A stretch of DNA of 64,000 bases from Thermohalobaculum sp039815685. Lineage in GTDB: Bacteria > Pseudomonadota > Alphaproteobacteria > Rhodobacterales > Rhodobacteraceae. Shown here one piece after another: positions 42,600 to 51,249 of the stretch. Both the position numbers and the translations under genes were made by a program. Location of the stretch: contig JBCBYV010000003.1 of assembly GCA_039815685.1 (NCBI GenBank), forward strand, positions 62,001 through 126,000, in the 5' to 3' direction. The notes beneath the pieces are model-generated. The model saw only the letters and a program-made list of their open reading frames with translations. It had not been told where the DNA came from and ran no database searches. Each line of letters begins with the position of its first letter. Position 1 is the stretch's first letter.

Positions 42600-43730
42600 T
42601 TACTCCGCCGTCGTGAGGCTGGCGCTTGGGCTTGCGGCCTGGGCGAGCGCACGGGGCAGGGCGGCTTCGAGGGCTGACAGATCCTCCTCCGTCCCGCAGC
42701 CGATGCGGATGCAGCGATCGAGCGGCGCGATGCCAGGCATGCGGACGAAGAGCCCCTCGTCGAGGAGCGCCGCAAGGACCGCCCGCGCGAAATCGCCATC
42801 CCGACCGCAATCGACCGCGACGAAATTCGTTGCCGAGGGCAGCGCTGTGAGCCCGTTCGCCGCGGCGATGTCGCCGATGCGCGTGCGGGCCGCGTCGGTC
42901 GCTGCAATGACTTCCGACAGATGCGCATCATCCTCGAGCGCGGCCACGCCCGCCGCCTGGGCCATCCGGTTCACACCGAAATGGTTGCAAACCCGGTCGA
43001 AGGCAGCGGCAATCTCGGGTGTTGTGATGGCGTAGCCCAGGCGGATGCCGGCGAGGCCATGCGCCTTGGAGAACGTCCGGAAGCGGATCAGGCGCGAATC
43101 TGAGGTGTCGATGGGAGGGAGCGTGCCCTCGGGCGCGAACTCGCCATAAGCTTCGTCAAGGCAGAGCAGACAGCCCTCGGGCAACGCCGCCACGAAGTCC
43201 ATGATCGCGCCAGCGCCATGCCAGCTCCCCATCGGATTGTCCGGATTCGAGAGGTAGACGAGGCGCGCCCTTTCGCGATGTGCGGCCTCGGCCAGGGCAT
43301 CGAGATCCTCCGCATCGTCGCGGTAAGGCACCGTCACCAGCTGCGCGCCGAAGCCCGCGACATGGTAGTTGAACGTCGGATAGGCACCCGCAGAAGTGAC
43401 CACAGGGTCGCCCGAACCGGCAAAGAGACGAACTGCGAGGCCTAGGAGCCCGTCGATCCCCTCGCCGATCACCAATGCCGCAGGCGGAATCCGGAGACGA
43501 GCGGCGAGGGCGTCGCGCAGGTCGTGGCTTGTGGGGTCGCCGTAGCGCCAGACGCTCGATGCCGCCGCCTGCATCGCGTCGATGGCGCGGGGCGAGGGTC
43601 CGAAGACGCTCTCGTTCGCGCCGATGCGGGCACGGAAGGCTGCCCCGCGATCCCGCTCCTGCTTCTCCGGGCCCACGAAGGGCACGGTCGCGGGCAGGCT
43701 TGCGGCGAGGGGCGTTAGCGGTGCGGTCAT
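42600..43730 (-). CDS. PLP-dependent aminotransferase, HisC-like
   Basis: A 376-residue fold-type I aminotransferase of class I/II. The Schiff-base lysine is Lys222 in FRTFSKAHGLAGIRLGYA; IGANESVFGPSP opens the protein as in histidinol-phosphate aminotransferases; NPDNPMGSW and DEAYGEF bind the cofactor. It could be a HisC paralogue, an aromatic aminotransferase or a specialised enzyme; no other his genes are nearby. It heads the co-directional run ending in hpnA. It is not the class III type of HpnO. Confidence 0.85.
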   Translation of the reverse strand: MTAPLTPLAASLPATVPFVGPEKQERDRGAAFRARIGANESVFGPSPRAIDAMQAAASSVWRYGDPTSHDLRDALAARLRIPPAALVIGEGIDGLLGLAVRLFAGSGDPVVTSAGAYPTFNYHVAGFGAQLVTVPYRDDAEDLDALAEAAHRERARLVYLSNPDNPMGSWHGAGAIMDFVAALPEGCLLCLDEAYGEFAPEGTLPPIDTSDSRLIRFRTFSKAHGLAGIRLGYAITTPEIAAAFDRVCNHFGVNRMAQAAGVAALEDDAHLSEVIAATDAARTRIGDIAAANGLTALPSATNFVAVDCGRDGDFARAVLAALLDEGLFVRMPGIAPLDRCIRIGCGTEEDLSALEAALPRALAQAASPSASLTTAE

Positions 43731-43790
43731 GCCGTTCGTCTAGCCGCGGTGACGGGCGGCGGGCAAGACCCGCCACCCCTGAGCGCTGCG

Positions 43791-44936
43791 TCAGCTCGCA
43801 TCCGCCGGGGCGATGCGGAAGAGCGCGCCGTCGCCGACCGAGAGGAACCAGATCGAGCCGTCCGGCGCCTCCACGATATCGCGAATGCGGCTGTAGGAGT
43901 CCTCGAAGAGCTTCTCCTCGCCGGCGATGCTGTCGCCGTCGCGATCAAGGCGGGAGATGTAGTCGAGCTTCAGAGCGCCGGCGAAGGCATCGCCCCGCCA
44001 TTCCGGGAAGAGCGCACCGCTGTAGATCATGAGGCCCGAGGGTGCGATGGACGGGTCCCAATACCATTTGGGTTGCTCCATGCCCTGCCGCGCGGTGCCG
44101 GAGCCGATCTTGGCGCCGCTGTAATGCGTGCCGTAGCTGATCTCTGGCCAGCCGTAGTTGAGGCCCGGCAGCGCGAGGTTGAGCTCGTCCCCGCCGCGTG
44201 CACCGTGGCTGAGCGTCCAGAGCCGGCCGTCTTCGTCGAGGGCCGCGCCCTGGATGTTCCGGTGGCCGTAGGACCAGATCTGGGGCTGCGCGCCGTCCTG
44301 GCCGAAGAAGGGGTTGTCCGTCGGCACCGAGCCGTCGCGGTTGATGCGCATCACCTTGCCCATGCCGTGGTCGAGGAGCTGCGCTGTCGGCCGGTCGCCC
44401 CGGTCGCCGGTGGTGATGTAGAGCGTCCCGTCAGGCGCCTCGACCACGCGGCTGCCGAAATGACGGCTGCCGCCGATGGCGGGCGATTGCTCGAAGAGGG
44501 GGGTGACGCCCTCAAGCCGGGCGCCGTCATCGCTGAGGCGGGCCGTCACCATCGTCGTGCGACGCCCGCCATCCGCGGCCTCGGAGAAAGTGAGAAAGAG
44601 CGTGCGGCTCTCAGAAAAATCCTCGGCCAGCGTGACGTCCAGCAGGCCGCCCTGACCGCCATGTGCGATCGGTGGTAGGCCGGCGACCTCCTGCCGGGTC
44701 CAATCCGCATCGAAGAGGAGAAGGGTCCCGCCATTCTCCGTGATGATCGCCCCACCCCCGGGTAGCGGCGCAACCGCCCAGGGCACATCCAGACCGCCCA
44801 CGATGCGGGTTACGTTCACCCGCCCGGCCGAAGTGTCGTAGACGGCCTCCGCCGCCGCCGGCGGCGTGTAACGTGCCGCCATGATCCCGCAGCCTGCGAC
44901 GGCCGTGACAATCGCGAACATGCGAACGATCTTCAT
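43791..44936 (-). CDS. PQQ-dependent aldose sugar dehydrogenase-like (YliI family)
   Basis: A 381-residue exported protein with a signal anchor (MKIVRMFAIVTAVAGCG) and a six-bladed GSDH propeller. IVGGLDVPWAVAPLPGG, HGGQGGLLDVTLAEDF, YGHRNIQGAALDE and ELNLALPGLNYGWPEISYG are family motifs; the Arg of GHRN and the catalytic His of HGGQGG are present. It oxidises aldoses with PQQ in the periplasm; PQQ-synthesis genes are not in the window. The start is supported by GGGAGGCACCCG. Confidence 0.85.
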   Translation of the reverse strand: MKIVRMFAIVTAVAGCGIMAARYTPPAAAEAVYDTSAGRVNVTRIVGGLDVPWAVAPLPGGGAIITENGGTLLLFDADWTRQEVAGLPPIAHGGQGGLLDVTLAEDFSESRTLFLTFSEAADGGRRTTMVTARLSDDGARLEGVTPLFEQSPAIGGSRHFGSRVVEAPDGTLYITTGDRGDRPTAQLLDHGMGKVMRINRDGSVPTDNPFFGQDGAQPQIWSYGHRNIQGAALDEDGRLWTLSHGARGGDELNLALPGLNYGWPEISYGTHYSGAKIGSGTARQGMEQPKWYWDPSIAPSGLMIYSGALFPEWRGDAFAGALKLDYISRLDRDGDSIAGEEKLFEDSYSRIRDIVEAPDGSIWFLSVGDGALFRIAPADAS

Positions 44937-45031
44937 CGGGTGCCTCCCGTCCTGTCCTCTCGAGAGAGATAGGGACGAGGCCGGGCGGCGCACGCCCAAG
45001 AGCCAACATTTCCGCGCGCCGGGTGGCGAGA

Positions 45032-46039
45032 TCAGCGTTGCAGAACGCGCGCGGCGTCCAGAGCGAAATACGTAAGGACGCCGCTACAGCCCGCACGGCG
45101 GAACGCCATCAGGCTCTCCATCATGCCCCGTTCCTCATCGAGCGCACCCGCGGCAATCGCATGGCGGAGCATCGCGTACTCGCCCGAGACCTGATAGGCG
45201 AAGACCGGCACGTTGAAGGCTTCGTGGACGCGCCGGCAGATGTCGAGATAGGGCATGCCGGGCTTGACCATCACCATGTCCGCACCCTCGGCGAGATCCA
45301 TGGCAACCTCGCGCAGCGCCTCGTCGCCATTGGCCGGGTCCATCTGGTAGGTCTTCTTGTCACCCTTGAGAGCACCGCCCGAGCCCACTGCATCGCGGAA
45401 GGGGCCGTAGAAGGCGGAGGCGTATTTTGCGGCATAGGACATGATCGTCACGTCCCGGTGCCCCTCGCGCTCGAGGGCCGTGCGCATCACGCCGACGCGC
45501 CCGTCCATCATGTCCGAGGGGCCCATGACATCCGCCCCCGCCGCCGCCTGCGCCAGGGTCTGGCGTTCGAGCGCCTCGAGCGACGGGTCGTTCAGGATCT
45601 TGCCGTTCTCGACGATGCCGTCATGCCCGTCGCTGTTGTAGGGATCGAGGGCGACATCGAGCATGATGCCAAGATCCGGATGGGCGTCCTTAACCGCCCG
45701 GGTGGCGGTGTTCACCAAGTTGTCCGGGTTCCACGCTTCCTCCGCGCCCGGGGTCTTCAGCCGCTCCGGCGTCTCCGGGAAGATCGCGATGCAGGGAATG
45801 CCAAGCGCTGCTGCCTCGCCCGCCGCCGCGACGAGCCGATCCACCGTGTAGCGATGCACGCCGGGCATGCTCTCGACCGCCACCGTCTCATCGCGCCCCT
45901 CCATGACGAAGCAGGGCCAGATGAAGTCCGCTGGCGAGAGGCTGTTCTCGCTCACCATCGCGCGGATCCACGGCGCCTGGCGCAACCGGCGCGGGCGGGC
46001 ATGGGGGAAGGACGCCATGAGGGGGGAGGCTGGCAGCAT
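45032..46039 (-). CDS. hemB: Delta-aminolevulinic acid dehydratase
   Basis: A 335-residue porphobilinogen synthase. Active-site lysines are Lys205 (SYAAKYASAFYGPFRDAV) and Lys259 (MVMVKPGMPYLDI, Schiff base). The metal loop reads DVALDPYNSDGHDGI with Asp in place of the zinc cysteines, so it is the Mg-type. It supplies tetrapyrrole for haem and for the sirohaem made by the nearby cobA. GTCGGAGCCCGCTC supports the start at 46039; MASFPHARP seven codons later is the alternative. Confidence 0.95.
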   Translation of the reverse strand: MLPASPLMASFPHARPRRLRQAPWIRAMVSENSLSPADFIWPCFVMEGRDETVAVESMPGVHRYTVDRLVAAAGEAAALGIPCIAIFPETPERLKTPGAEEAWNPDNLVNTATRAVKDAHPDLGIMLDVALDPYNSDGHDGIVENGKILNDPSLEALERQTLAQAAAGADVMGPSDMMDGRVGVMRTALEREGHRDVTIMSYAAKYASAFYGPFRDAVGSGGALKGDKKTYQMDPANGDEALREVAMDLAEGADMVMVKPGMPYLDICRRVHEAFNVPVFAYQVSGEYAMLRHAIAAGALDEERGMMESLMAFRRAGCSGVLTYFALDAARVLQR

Positions 46040-46176
46040 GAGCGGGCTCCGACAGTGCGATCCGTCAGCTATTCCTGACAGCCGGCGACCCGGGCGGCAA
46101 GGTTCACCTCTAGCGCGCTTCTTGACCTCAGCGCGGGCACAGCGTTCCTGCACAGGCGTAGCGGGAGGAGAGCGCG

Positions 46177-47274
46177 ATGACCGAGGATGCGATCGCAGCG
46201 GCGGCCGGTGAGATCCTGTTCGAGCGTCGGGGGCGCCTCGGCCTCATCACGCTCAACCGCCCCAAAGCGCTGAATGCCCTTACCCACGCCATGGTCCTCG
46301 CGCTCGAAGCGCAGCTCGATCACTGGGCTGGGGAGCCGGGCGTCGAAGCGGTGGCGATCACCGGGACCGGCGACCGCGCCTTCTGTGCCGGGGGCGATAT
46401 CCGCGCGCTCTACGAGGGTGGCAAGCCGGGCGGCGACCGGGGTGCCGCGAATTTCGGTTTCTACGCGGACGAGTACCGTCTCAACACGAAGATCAAGCGG
46501 TTCCCCAAACCCTACGTGTCGATCATGGATGGCATCGTCATGGGCGGCGGTGTTGGCGTCTCGATCCACGGCTCGCTCAGGATCGCGACGGAGCGGACGG
46601 TCTTCGCGATGCCCGAAACCGGCATCGGCCTCTTCCCGGATGTGGGCGCGACCTTTTTCCTGCCCCGCCTGCCGGGCGAGACCGGGCTTTGGCTGGGGCT
46701 CACAGGCGCGCGGCTGAAGGGGGAAGCGGCGGTGCGCGCCGGGCTCTGCGACCATCTCCTCCCCTCGCACAAGATCGACTGGCTGATCGGTTGGATGGCG
46801 GAGGGGCGTTGGCCGCGGCCGCCCGAAGGCAGGACACTGGCTCTGTGCGACGATGAGGAGGACGGCCTGGCCGCGCATGTGCGGCCCGCCGGTCTCCCGG
46901 AACAGGCTGCCATCGATCGCGCCTTCGCGGCCCGCAGCCTCGATGGCGTGCTAGACCGGCTGGAGGGGGTCGGCAGCGATTGGGCGAAGGCGCAGCTTGC
47001 CGCCATCTACTCGAAATCCCCGACCTGCACCGCACTCGCCTTCCGTCAGATCCGGGAGGGCCGGGCGCTCGGCTTCGAAGACTGCATGCGCCTCGAATAC
47101 CGGCTCGCGCGCTTCTGCATGACGCATGGCGATTTCTACGAAGGCGTCCGCGCCACCATCATCGACAAGGACGGCGCCCCGAACTGGCACCCCTCATCGC
47201 TCGAGAGTATCGACCATACAGCGATCGAGGGCGCCTTCGCACCGCTCGGTATGGAAGAGCTGGCGCTCGGCTAG
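46177..47274 (+). CDS. 3-hydroxyisobutyryl-CoA hydrolase-like enoyl-CoA hydratase family protein
   Basis: A 365-residue crotonase-fold enzyme. GITLNRP-type start (LITLNRPKALNAL), oxyanion loop FCAGGDIRALYEGG, and IMDGIVMGGGVGVSIHGS. FAMPETGIGLFPDVGATFFL and the C-terminal SPTCTALAFRQIREG, with GDFYEGVRA, mark the HIBCH group, which acts in valine degradation. Plain enoyl-CoA hydratase is less likely given the extra 100 residues. Strong ribosome site GGAGGAGAGCGCG. Divergent from hemB; convergent with cobA (11-bp gap). Confidence 0.87.
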   Translation: MTEDAIAAAAGEILFERRGRLGLITLNRPKALNALTHAMVLALEAQLDHWAGEPGVEAVAITGTGDRAFCAGGDIRALYEGGKPGGDRGAANFGFYADEYRLNTKIKRFPKPYVSIMDGIVMGGGVGVSIHGSLRIATERTVFAMPETGIGLFPDVGATFFLPRLPGETGLWLGLTGARLKGEAAVRAGLCDHLLPSHKIDWLIGWMAEGRWPRPPEGRTLALCDDEEDGLAAHVRPAGLPEQAAIDRAFAARSLDGVLDRLEGVGSDWAKAQLAAIYSKSPTCTALAFRQIREGRALGFEDCMRLEYRLARFCMTHGDFYEGVRATIIDKDGAPNWHPSSLESIDHTAIEGAFAPLGMEELALG

Positions 47275-47285
47275 ATCAGTCGCGG

Positions 47286-48236
47286 TCAACCGGCGTTCAA
47301 ACGTTCCGCGGCATGAGCCGGACGTGCCGATGCCATCTTTGGTCGACGGATGAGGATCATCGCGGGATTGCGGACTTGCCGGTCGCGGATGGTGGCTTCC
47401 AGCGCCTCCAGGGTGGTGCGGTGGATCGCCTCCCCGGTCGTGCCCGCTGCATGAACGATCTCGACGGGAAGGTCGGCGGGCATGCCCGCTGCCAAAAGAC
47501 GAGCCTGAAGCTCACGCGATGCAGCGACGCCCATATAGACGGCGAGGGTCGTGCCGGGGCGGAGGAGCCCCGACCAGTCCGGCGCATCGCCCGCGGCATT
47601 CAGTACCGGACACTCCGCCAACCGGCCGGTCGTGAGCACGAGCGTGTCCGTCTCTCCCCGCGCCGTCAGAAAACTACCGGCTGCGGCTGCGGCAGAGGCC
47701 GCCGCGGTCACGCCGGGCACGATCTCCCAGTCGAGGCCCGCTGAAGAAAGGGCGGCCGCTTCCTCCGCCCCGCGCGCGAAGACGCCGGGATCGCCGCATT
47801 TCAGGCGCACCGCGCGAAGGCCCGAGGCCGCGGCCTCGACCAGTGCTTCATTAATGCGGTCTTGCGTCCAGGCATGCGCACCGGGGGCCTTGCCGACATA
47901 GATGCAGCGCGTGCCCGCCCCAGTGTGCGCGAGAAGGGCAGGGTCGACGAGGCGGTCGTAGAAAACGATGTCGGCAGCCTTCAGACGCTCCACGCCCCGT
48001 AAGGTGATGAGATCGGCGGAACCCGGCCCCGCGCCCACGAGGCTGACAAAGCCCCGTCTCCCCGGTTCCTCCATCGCTACGGGCCGAGCCGGCGCGATCG
48101 GTCTCGCGTTGTCCGTTCGGGAGCTTGCGCGCAGGAGTGGTGCGAAGAGCATCCGAAGCAGCGCGCCGACGCGCCCGGGCAGGCGGTCGGCAGTGGAAAG
48201 TGTCGAGGTCGTTAGCGTGGCGTCGGAGAGGCTCAT
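47286..48236 (-). CDS. cobA: Uroporphyrinogen-III C-methyltransferase (sirohaem branch)
   Basis: A 316-residue SUMT that methylates uroporphyrinogen III to precorrin-2 for sirohaem, the cofactor of NirB. VSLVGAGPGSADLITLRGVE (about 65-84) and RLKCGDPGVFARGAEE are the SAM-binding motifs. The first 55 residues are a low-complexity extension with no CysG dehydrogenase/ferrochelatase domain, so those steps must be done elsewhere. It is the last gene of the nas operon, five bases after nasA. Confidence 0.92.
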   Translation of the reverse strand: MSLSDATLTTSTLSTADRLPGRVGALLRMLFAPLLRASSRTDNARPIAPARPVAMEEPGRRGFVSLVGAGPGSADLITLRGVERLKAADIVFYDRLVDPALLAHTGAGTRCIYVGKAPGAHAWTQDRINEALVEAAASGLRAVRLKCGDPGVFARGAEEAAALSSAGLDWEIVPGVTAAASAAAAAGSFLTARGETDTLVLTTGRLAECPVLNAAGDAPDWSGLLRPGTTLAVYMGVAASRELQARLLAAGMPADLPVEIVHAAGTTGEAIHRTTLEALEATIRDRQVRNPAMILIRRPKMASARPAHAAERLNAG

Positions 48237-48241
48237 GGCAT

Positions 48242-50917
48242 TCACTCGGCTGCGACAGGGGCTCGGTTGGCGGCAAGGAGGCTGGCGAGTTCGGGGCGGC
48301 AGGAGCCGCAATTCGTCCCGGCGCCGAGCGCTTCACCGATGCTGGCAACGTCCGACAGGCCCTCGCGCAGGATCGCATCCACGATCGTGTTCACGCCCAC
48401 GTCGAAACAGGCGCAGACCGTCGCCCCCGGATCCGGCACGTCGCGCCCTGGGCGCCCCGCCAGTACCACGCCGGGAGAGGGCGCCGACGCCTCATCCGCG
48501 CTGAGCGCTCCGGCCACGAAACTGCGGCTGACGGCGACGGGGTCGCGGGACGCGAAAAAGGCTGCGGTGACGCGCCCCTCGCGAATCGCGGCAAGGCGAT
48601 AGCCGCCGCGCGAAGGGTCGGCCAGCTCCATCACCTCTGCATCCCAGGGCGGGGCGAGCAACGCACGCGCCGTCGCGGACCAGTCTTCCGGTATGCCCTT
48701 ATCGGCGATCTCCGCCTGCCAGCCACCGGCGATGCGCGCGCGGGCCCAGTAGGCGGTGCCGGGCTCGAGTACACAGCGCGAGACTGCGAATCCGTACCAA
48801 TCTGGACGGAACGGCGCGATCCTGACGGGCTGCGCCTTGCTCTCTGGCTGACCCGAATGCGGATCCGTCTCGGCGCCCACGATGCTGTCCACCAGCGCCT
48901 TGCGGGCCCAGAGGCTGGTCCAGTGCATCGGCACGAAGATCGACCCACGGGGCGTCCGATCCGTAACCAGCGCCCGGACGGTGAGGCTCCCAAAGGGGCT
49001 CGTCACTTCCGCAAGGCTCGCGGCTGCGATGCCAGCGGCGGCCGCGTCCTCTGGATGGATCTCGGCGTAGGGCTCGGCGAGGTGTCGGCTGAGGCGCGCG
49101 GACTTCGCCGTCCGTGTCATGGTGTGCCAGTGGTCGCGCACCCGCCCCGTGTTGAGGATCAGCGGGAAGTCCGCGCTCGTGGCCACGGCTGGTGGGCGGT
49201 GATGGACAGGCAGCATCCGCGCCCGGCCATCGGCATGCCGAAAGGCACCATCTGCAAACAGGCGCTCGCGCGGTGCACCGTCGCGTGGGACCGGCCAGCG
49301 GGTCGGTGAAAGCTCCTCGTAGGCCGCGTCGCTGAGATCGGCAAAAGCCGAGATATCGAAGGCCGCGCCGTGTCGCGCAGCGATGCCCGAAAGGGCTGCG
49401 TGCTCCCGAAAGATCTCGGCCGGCCGGGCGTAGTCGAAGGCGGCGCGCCAGCCCATCGCTGCGGCGACGTCGCAGATGATCCGCCAGTCGGGCCGCGCCC
49501 TTCCGGGTGGCGGCAGGAACGGGCGCTGGCGAGAGATCACACGGTCGGAGTTCGTGACGGTCCCGGACTTCTCGCCCCAGGCCGCGGCTGGGAGCAGCAC
49601 GTTCGCCAGCCGCGTCGTGTCGGTATCGGCCACGGCGTCCGAGACCGCGACGAAGTCGCAGGCGCGGATCGCCTCCGCCACGTCGCCGGCGCGTGGCATG
49701 CTGACGGCCGGGTTCGTCGACATGATCCAGAGCGCCTTGATCCGCCCATCGGCGCATGCCTCGAAGAGATCGACGGCCTTGAGACCCGGTCGGGCACAGA
49801 TTCTGGGCGAGCGCCAGAAGCTCTGCACGGCCGCCCGGTGGTCTGGGTTCTCGATCGCGAGATGCGCGGCGAGCATGTTGGCAAGGCCGCCGACCTCGCG
49901 TCCCCCCATCGCGTTGGGCTGCCCCGTGACGGAGAACGGGCCCATTCCGGGTCGTCCGATACGGCCCGTGGCGAGGTGGCAGTTGATGATCGCGTTCACC
50001 TTGTCCGTACCGGCGGTCGACTGGTTAACCCCCTGGCTGAAAACCGTGACGCTCCGCTCGGTCCCCAGAAAGAGGCGGGCGAACGCGCGCAGGTCCGAGG
50101 GATGGAGGCCGGTGGTGAGGGCGGTGCGCTCCAGCGTATCTTCGCGTGCTGCGGCGAGGGCAGCCGGCAAATCGGCCACGTGGCGGGTCACGAAGTCCGT
50201 GTCCACCGCTCCCTCGGCCTCAATCTGGCCGAGCAGCCAGTTGAAGAGCGCCACGTCGGAGCCCGGGCGGAGGGCCAGGTGCAGGTCCGCTAGCTCTGTT
50301 GTCGCCGTGCGCCGCGGGTCGATCACGACGACGCGCATCTCCGGTCGCGCGGCGCGGGCGGCGGCGAGGCGCTGGAAGAGTACCGGGTGGCACCAGGCAA
50401 GGTTGGACCCGGTAAGCACGACGAGGTCGGCGAGCTCCAGATCCTCGTAGGTGCCGGGCACGAGATCGCCGCCGAACGCCCGCCGATGGCCGGCGACGGT
50501 GGAGGCCATGCAGAGCCGCGAGTTGGTGTCGATATTCGCCGAGCCGATGAACCCCTTCATCAGCTTGTTGGCGACATAGTAGTCCTCGGTCAGGAGCTGT
50601 CCTGACACGTAGAAAGCGACGCTGTCCGGGCCGTGTTGGGCGATGGCCGCGCGAAAGCGCTCGGCGACAAGCTCGATGGCTTCGTCCCAGTGTGCCTCCC
50701 GCCCCCCGATGCGGGGTGCAAGGAGACGTCCCTCCAGATCCAGAGTCTCGCCAAGCGCGCTGCCCTTCGAGCAGAGCCGGCCCTGGTTGGCGGGATGCAA
50801 CGGATCTCCCGCAATTGACGCTCCGCCCCGCCCGTCTGGCGTCGCCAGCACCCCACAGCCGACGCCGCAGTAGGGGCAGGCGGTGCGGACCGCGTCACCG
50901 GGCAAAGCGATGGTCAT
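48242..50917 (-). CDS. nasA: Assimilatory nitrate reductase catalytic subunit
   Basis: An 891-residue molybdopterin oxidoreductase reducing nitrate to nitrite in the cytoplasm. The N-terminal [4Fe-4S] site is CPYCGVGC with Cys14, 17, 21 and Cys49 in GRLCSKG. The Mo-ligand Cys is in NSRLCMAST. The C-terminal 60 residues hold a BFD-like [2Fe-2S] domain (VCACFDVGV, then GTNCGSCRPEL). This full-length single-subunit form with BFD tail is the usual bacterial NasA/NasC. The start overlaps the nirD stop by four bases. Confidence 0.95.
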   Translation of the reverse strand: MTIALPGDAVRTACPYCGVGCGVLATPDGRGGASIAGDPLHPANQGRLCSKGSALGETLDLEGRLLAPRIGGREAHWDEAIELVAERFRAAIAQHGPDSVAFYVSGQLLTEDYYVANKLMKGFIGSANIDTNSRLCMASTVAGHRRAFGGDLVPGTYEDLELADLVVLTGSNLAWCHPVLFQRLAAARAARPEMRVVVIDPRRTATTELADLHLALRPGSDVALFNWLLGQIEAEGAVDTDFVTRHVADLPAALAAAREDTLERTALTTGLHPSDLRAFARLFLGTERSVTVFSQGVNQSTAGTDKVNAIINCHLATGRIGRPGMGPFSVTGQPNAMGGREVGGLANMLAAHLAIENPDHRAAVQSFWRSPRICARPGLKAVDLFEACADGRIKALWIMSTNPAVSMPRAGDVAEAIRACDFVAVSDAVADTDTTRLANVLLPAAAWGEKSGTVTNSDRVISRQRPFLPPPGRARPDWRIICDVAAAMGWRAAFDYARPAEIFREHAALSGIAARHGAAFDISAFADLSDAAYEELSPTRWPVPRDGAPRERLFADGAFRHADGRARMLPVHHRPPAVATSADFPLILNTGRVRDHWHTMTRTAKSARLSRHLAEPYAEIHPEDAAAAGIAAASLAEVTSPFGSLTVRALVTDRTPRGSIFVPMHWTSLWARKALVDSIVGAETDPHSGQPESKAQPVRIAPFRPDWYGFAVSRCVLEPGTAYWARARIAGGWQAEIADKGIPEDWSATARALLAPPWDAEVMELADPSRGGYRLAAIREGRVTAAFFASRDPVAVSRSFVAGALSADEASAPSPGVVLAGRPGRDVPDPGATVCACFDVGVNTIVDAILREGLSDVASIGEALGAGTNCGSCRPELASLLAANRAPVAAE

Positions 50918-51249
50918 GCGGCCGCGTTCTGCGCCACCGCAGCGGTGTCGAGGAGGATGCGGTTCGCCTCGACCCGGATCGGGAAGGTCGGCACCCGCCC
51001 GTCATCCGCGCCCTGGGCCTCACCCGTCTCGAAGCTGATCACCCAGTTATGAAGGGGGCAGGTGACCGAGCGGCCGTGCACGATCCCTTCCGAGAGTGGA
51101 CCGCCCTTGTGCGGGCACTGATCGGCGAGGGCGAAGACCTCGTCCGCGCCGGTCCGGAAGACGGCGAGGCAGCCGACACGGGTGCGCACCACACGTGCGC
51201 CGCGGACGGGAATGTCGTCGAGCGCGCCGATATCGATCCAATGGCTCAT
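50914..51249 (-). CDS. nirD: Nitrite reductase small subunit / Rieske-type ferredoxin
   Basis: A 111-residue Rieske-fold protein. All four [2Fe-2S] ligands are present: CPH (Cys45, His47) and CPLH (Cys64, His67). E. coli NirD lacks these ligands, so this one resembles the Rieske ferredoxin NasG of Paracoccus and may pass electrons to NirB and NasA. It overlaps nirB and nasA by four bases on each side, so it is tightly coupled. Confidence 0.92.
   Translation of the reverse strand: MSHWIDIGALDDIPVRGARVVRTRVGCLAVFRTGADEVFALADQCPHKGGPLSEGIVHGRSVTCPLHNWVISFETGEAQGADDGRVPTFPIRVEANRILLDTAAVAQNAAA

Noticed and set aside
42600..43730. Aminotransferase as HpnO
   Set aside because: HpnO is a class III aminotransferase; this protein has the class I/II FSKAHGLAGIRLGY motif and HisC-like start.
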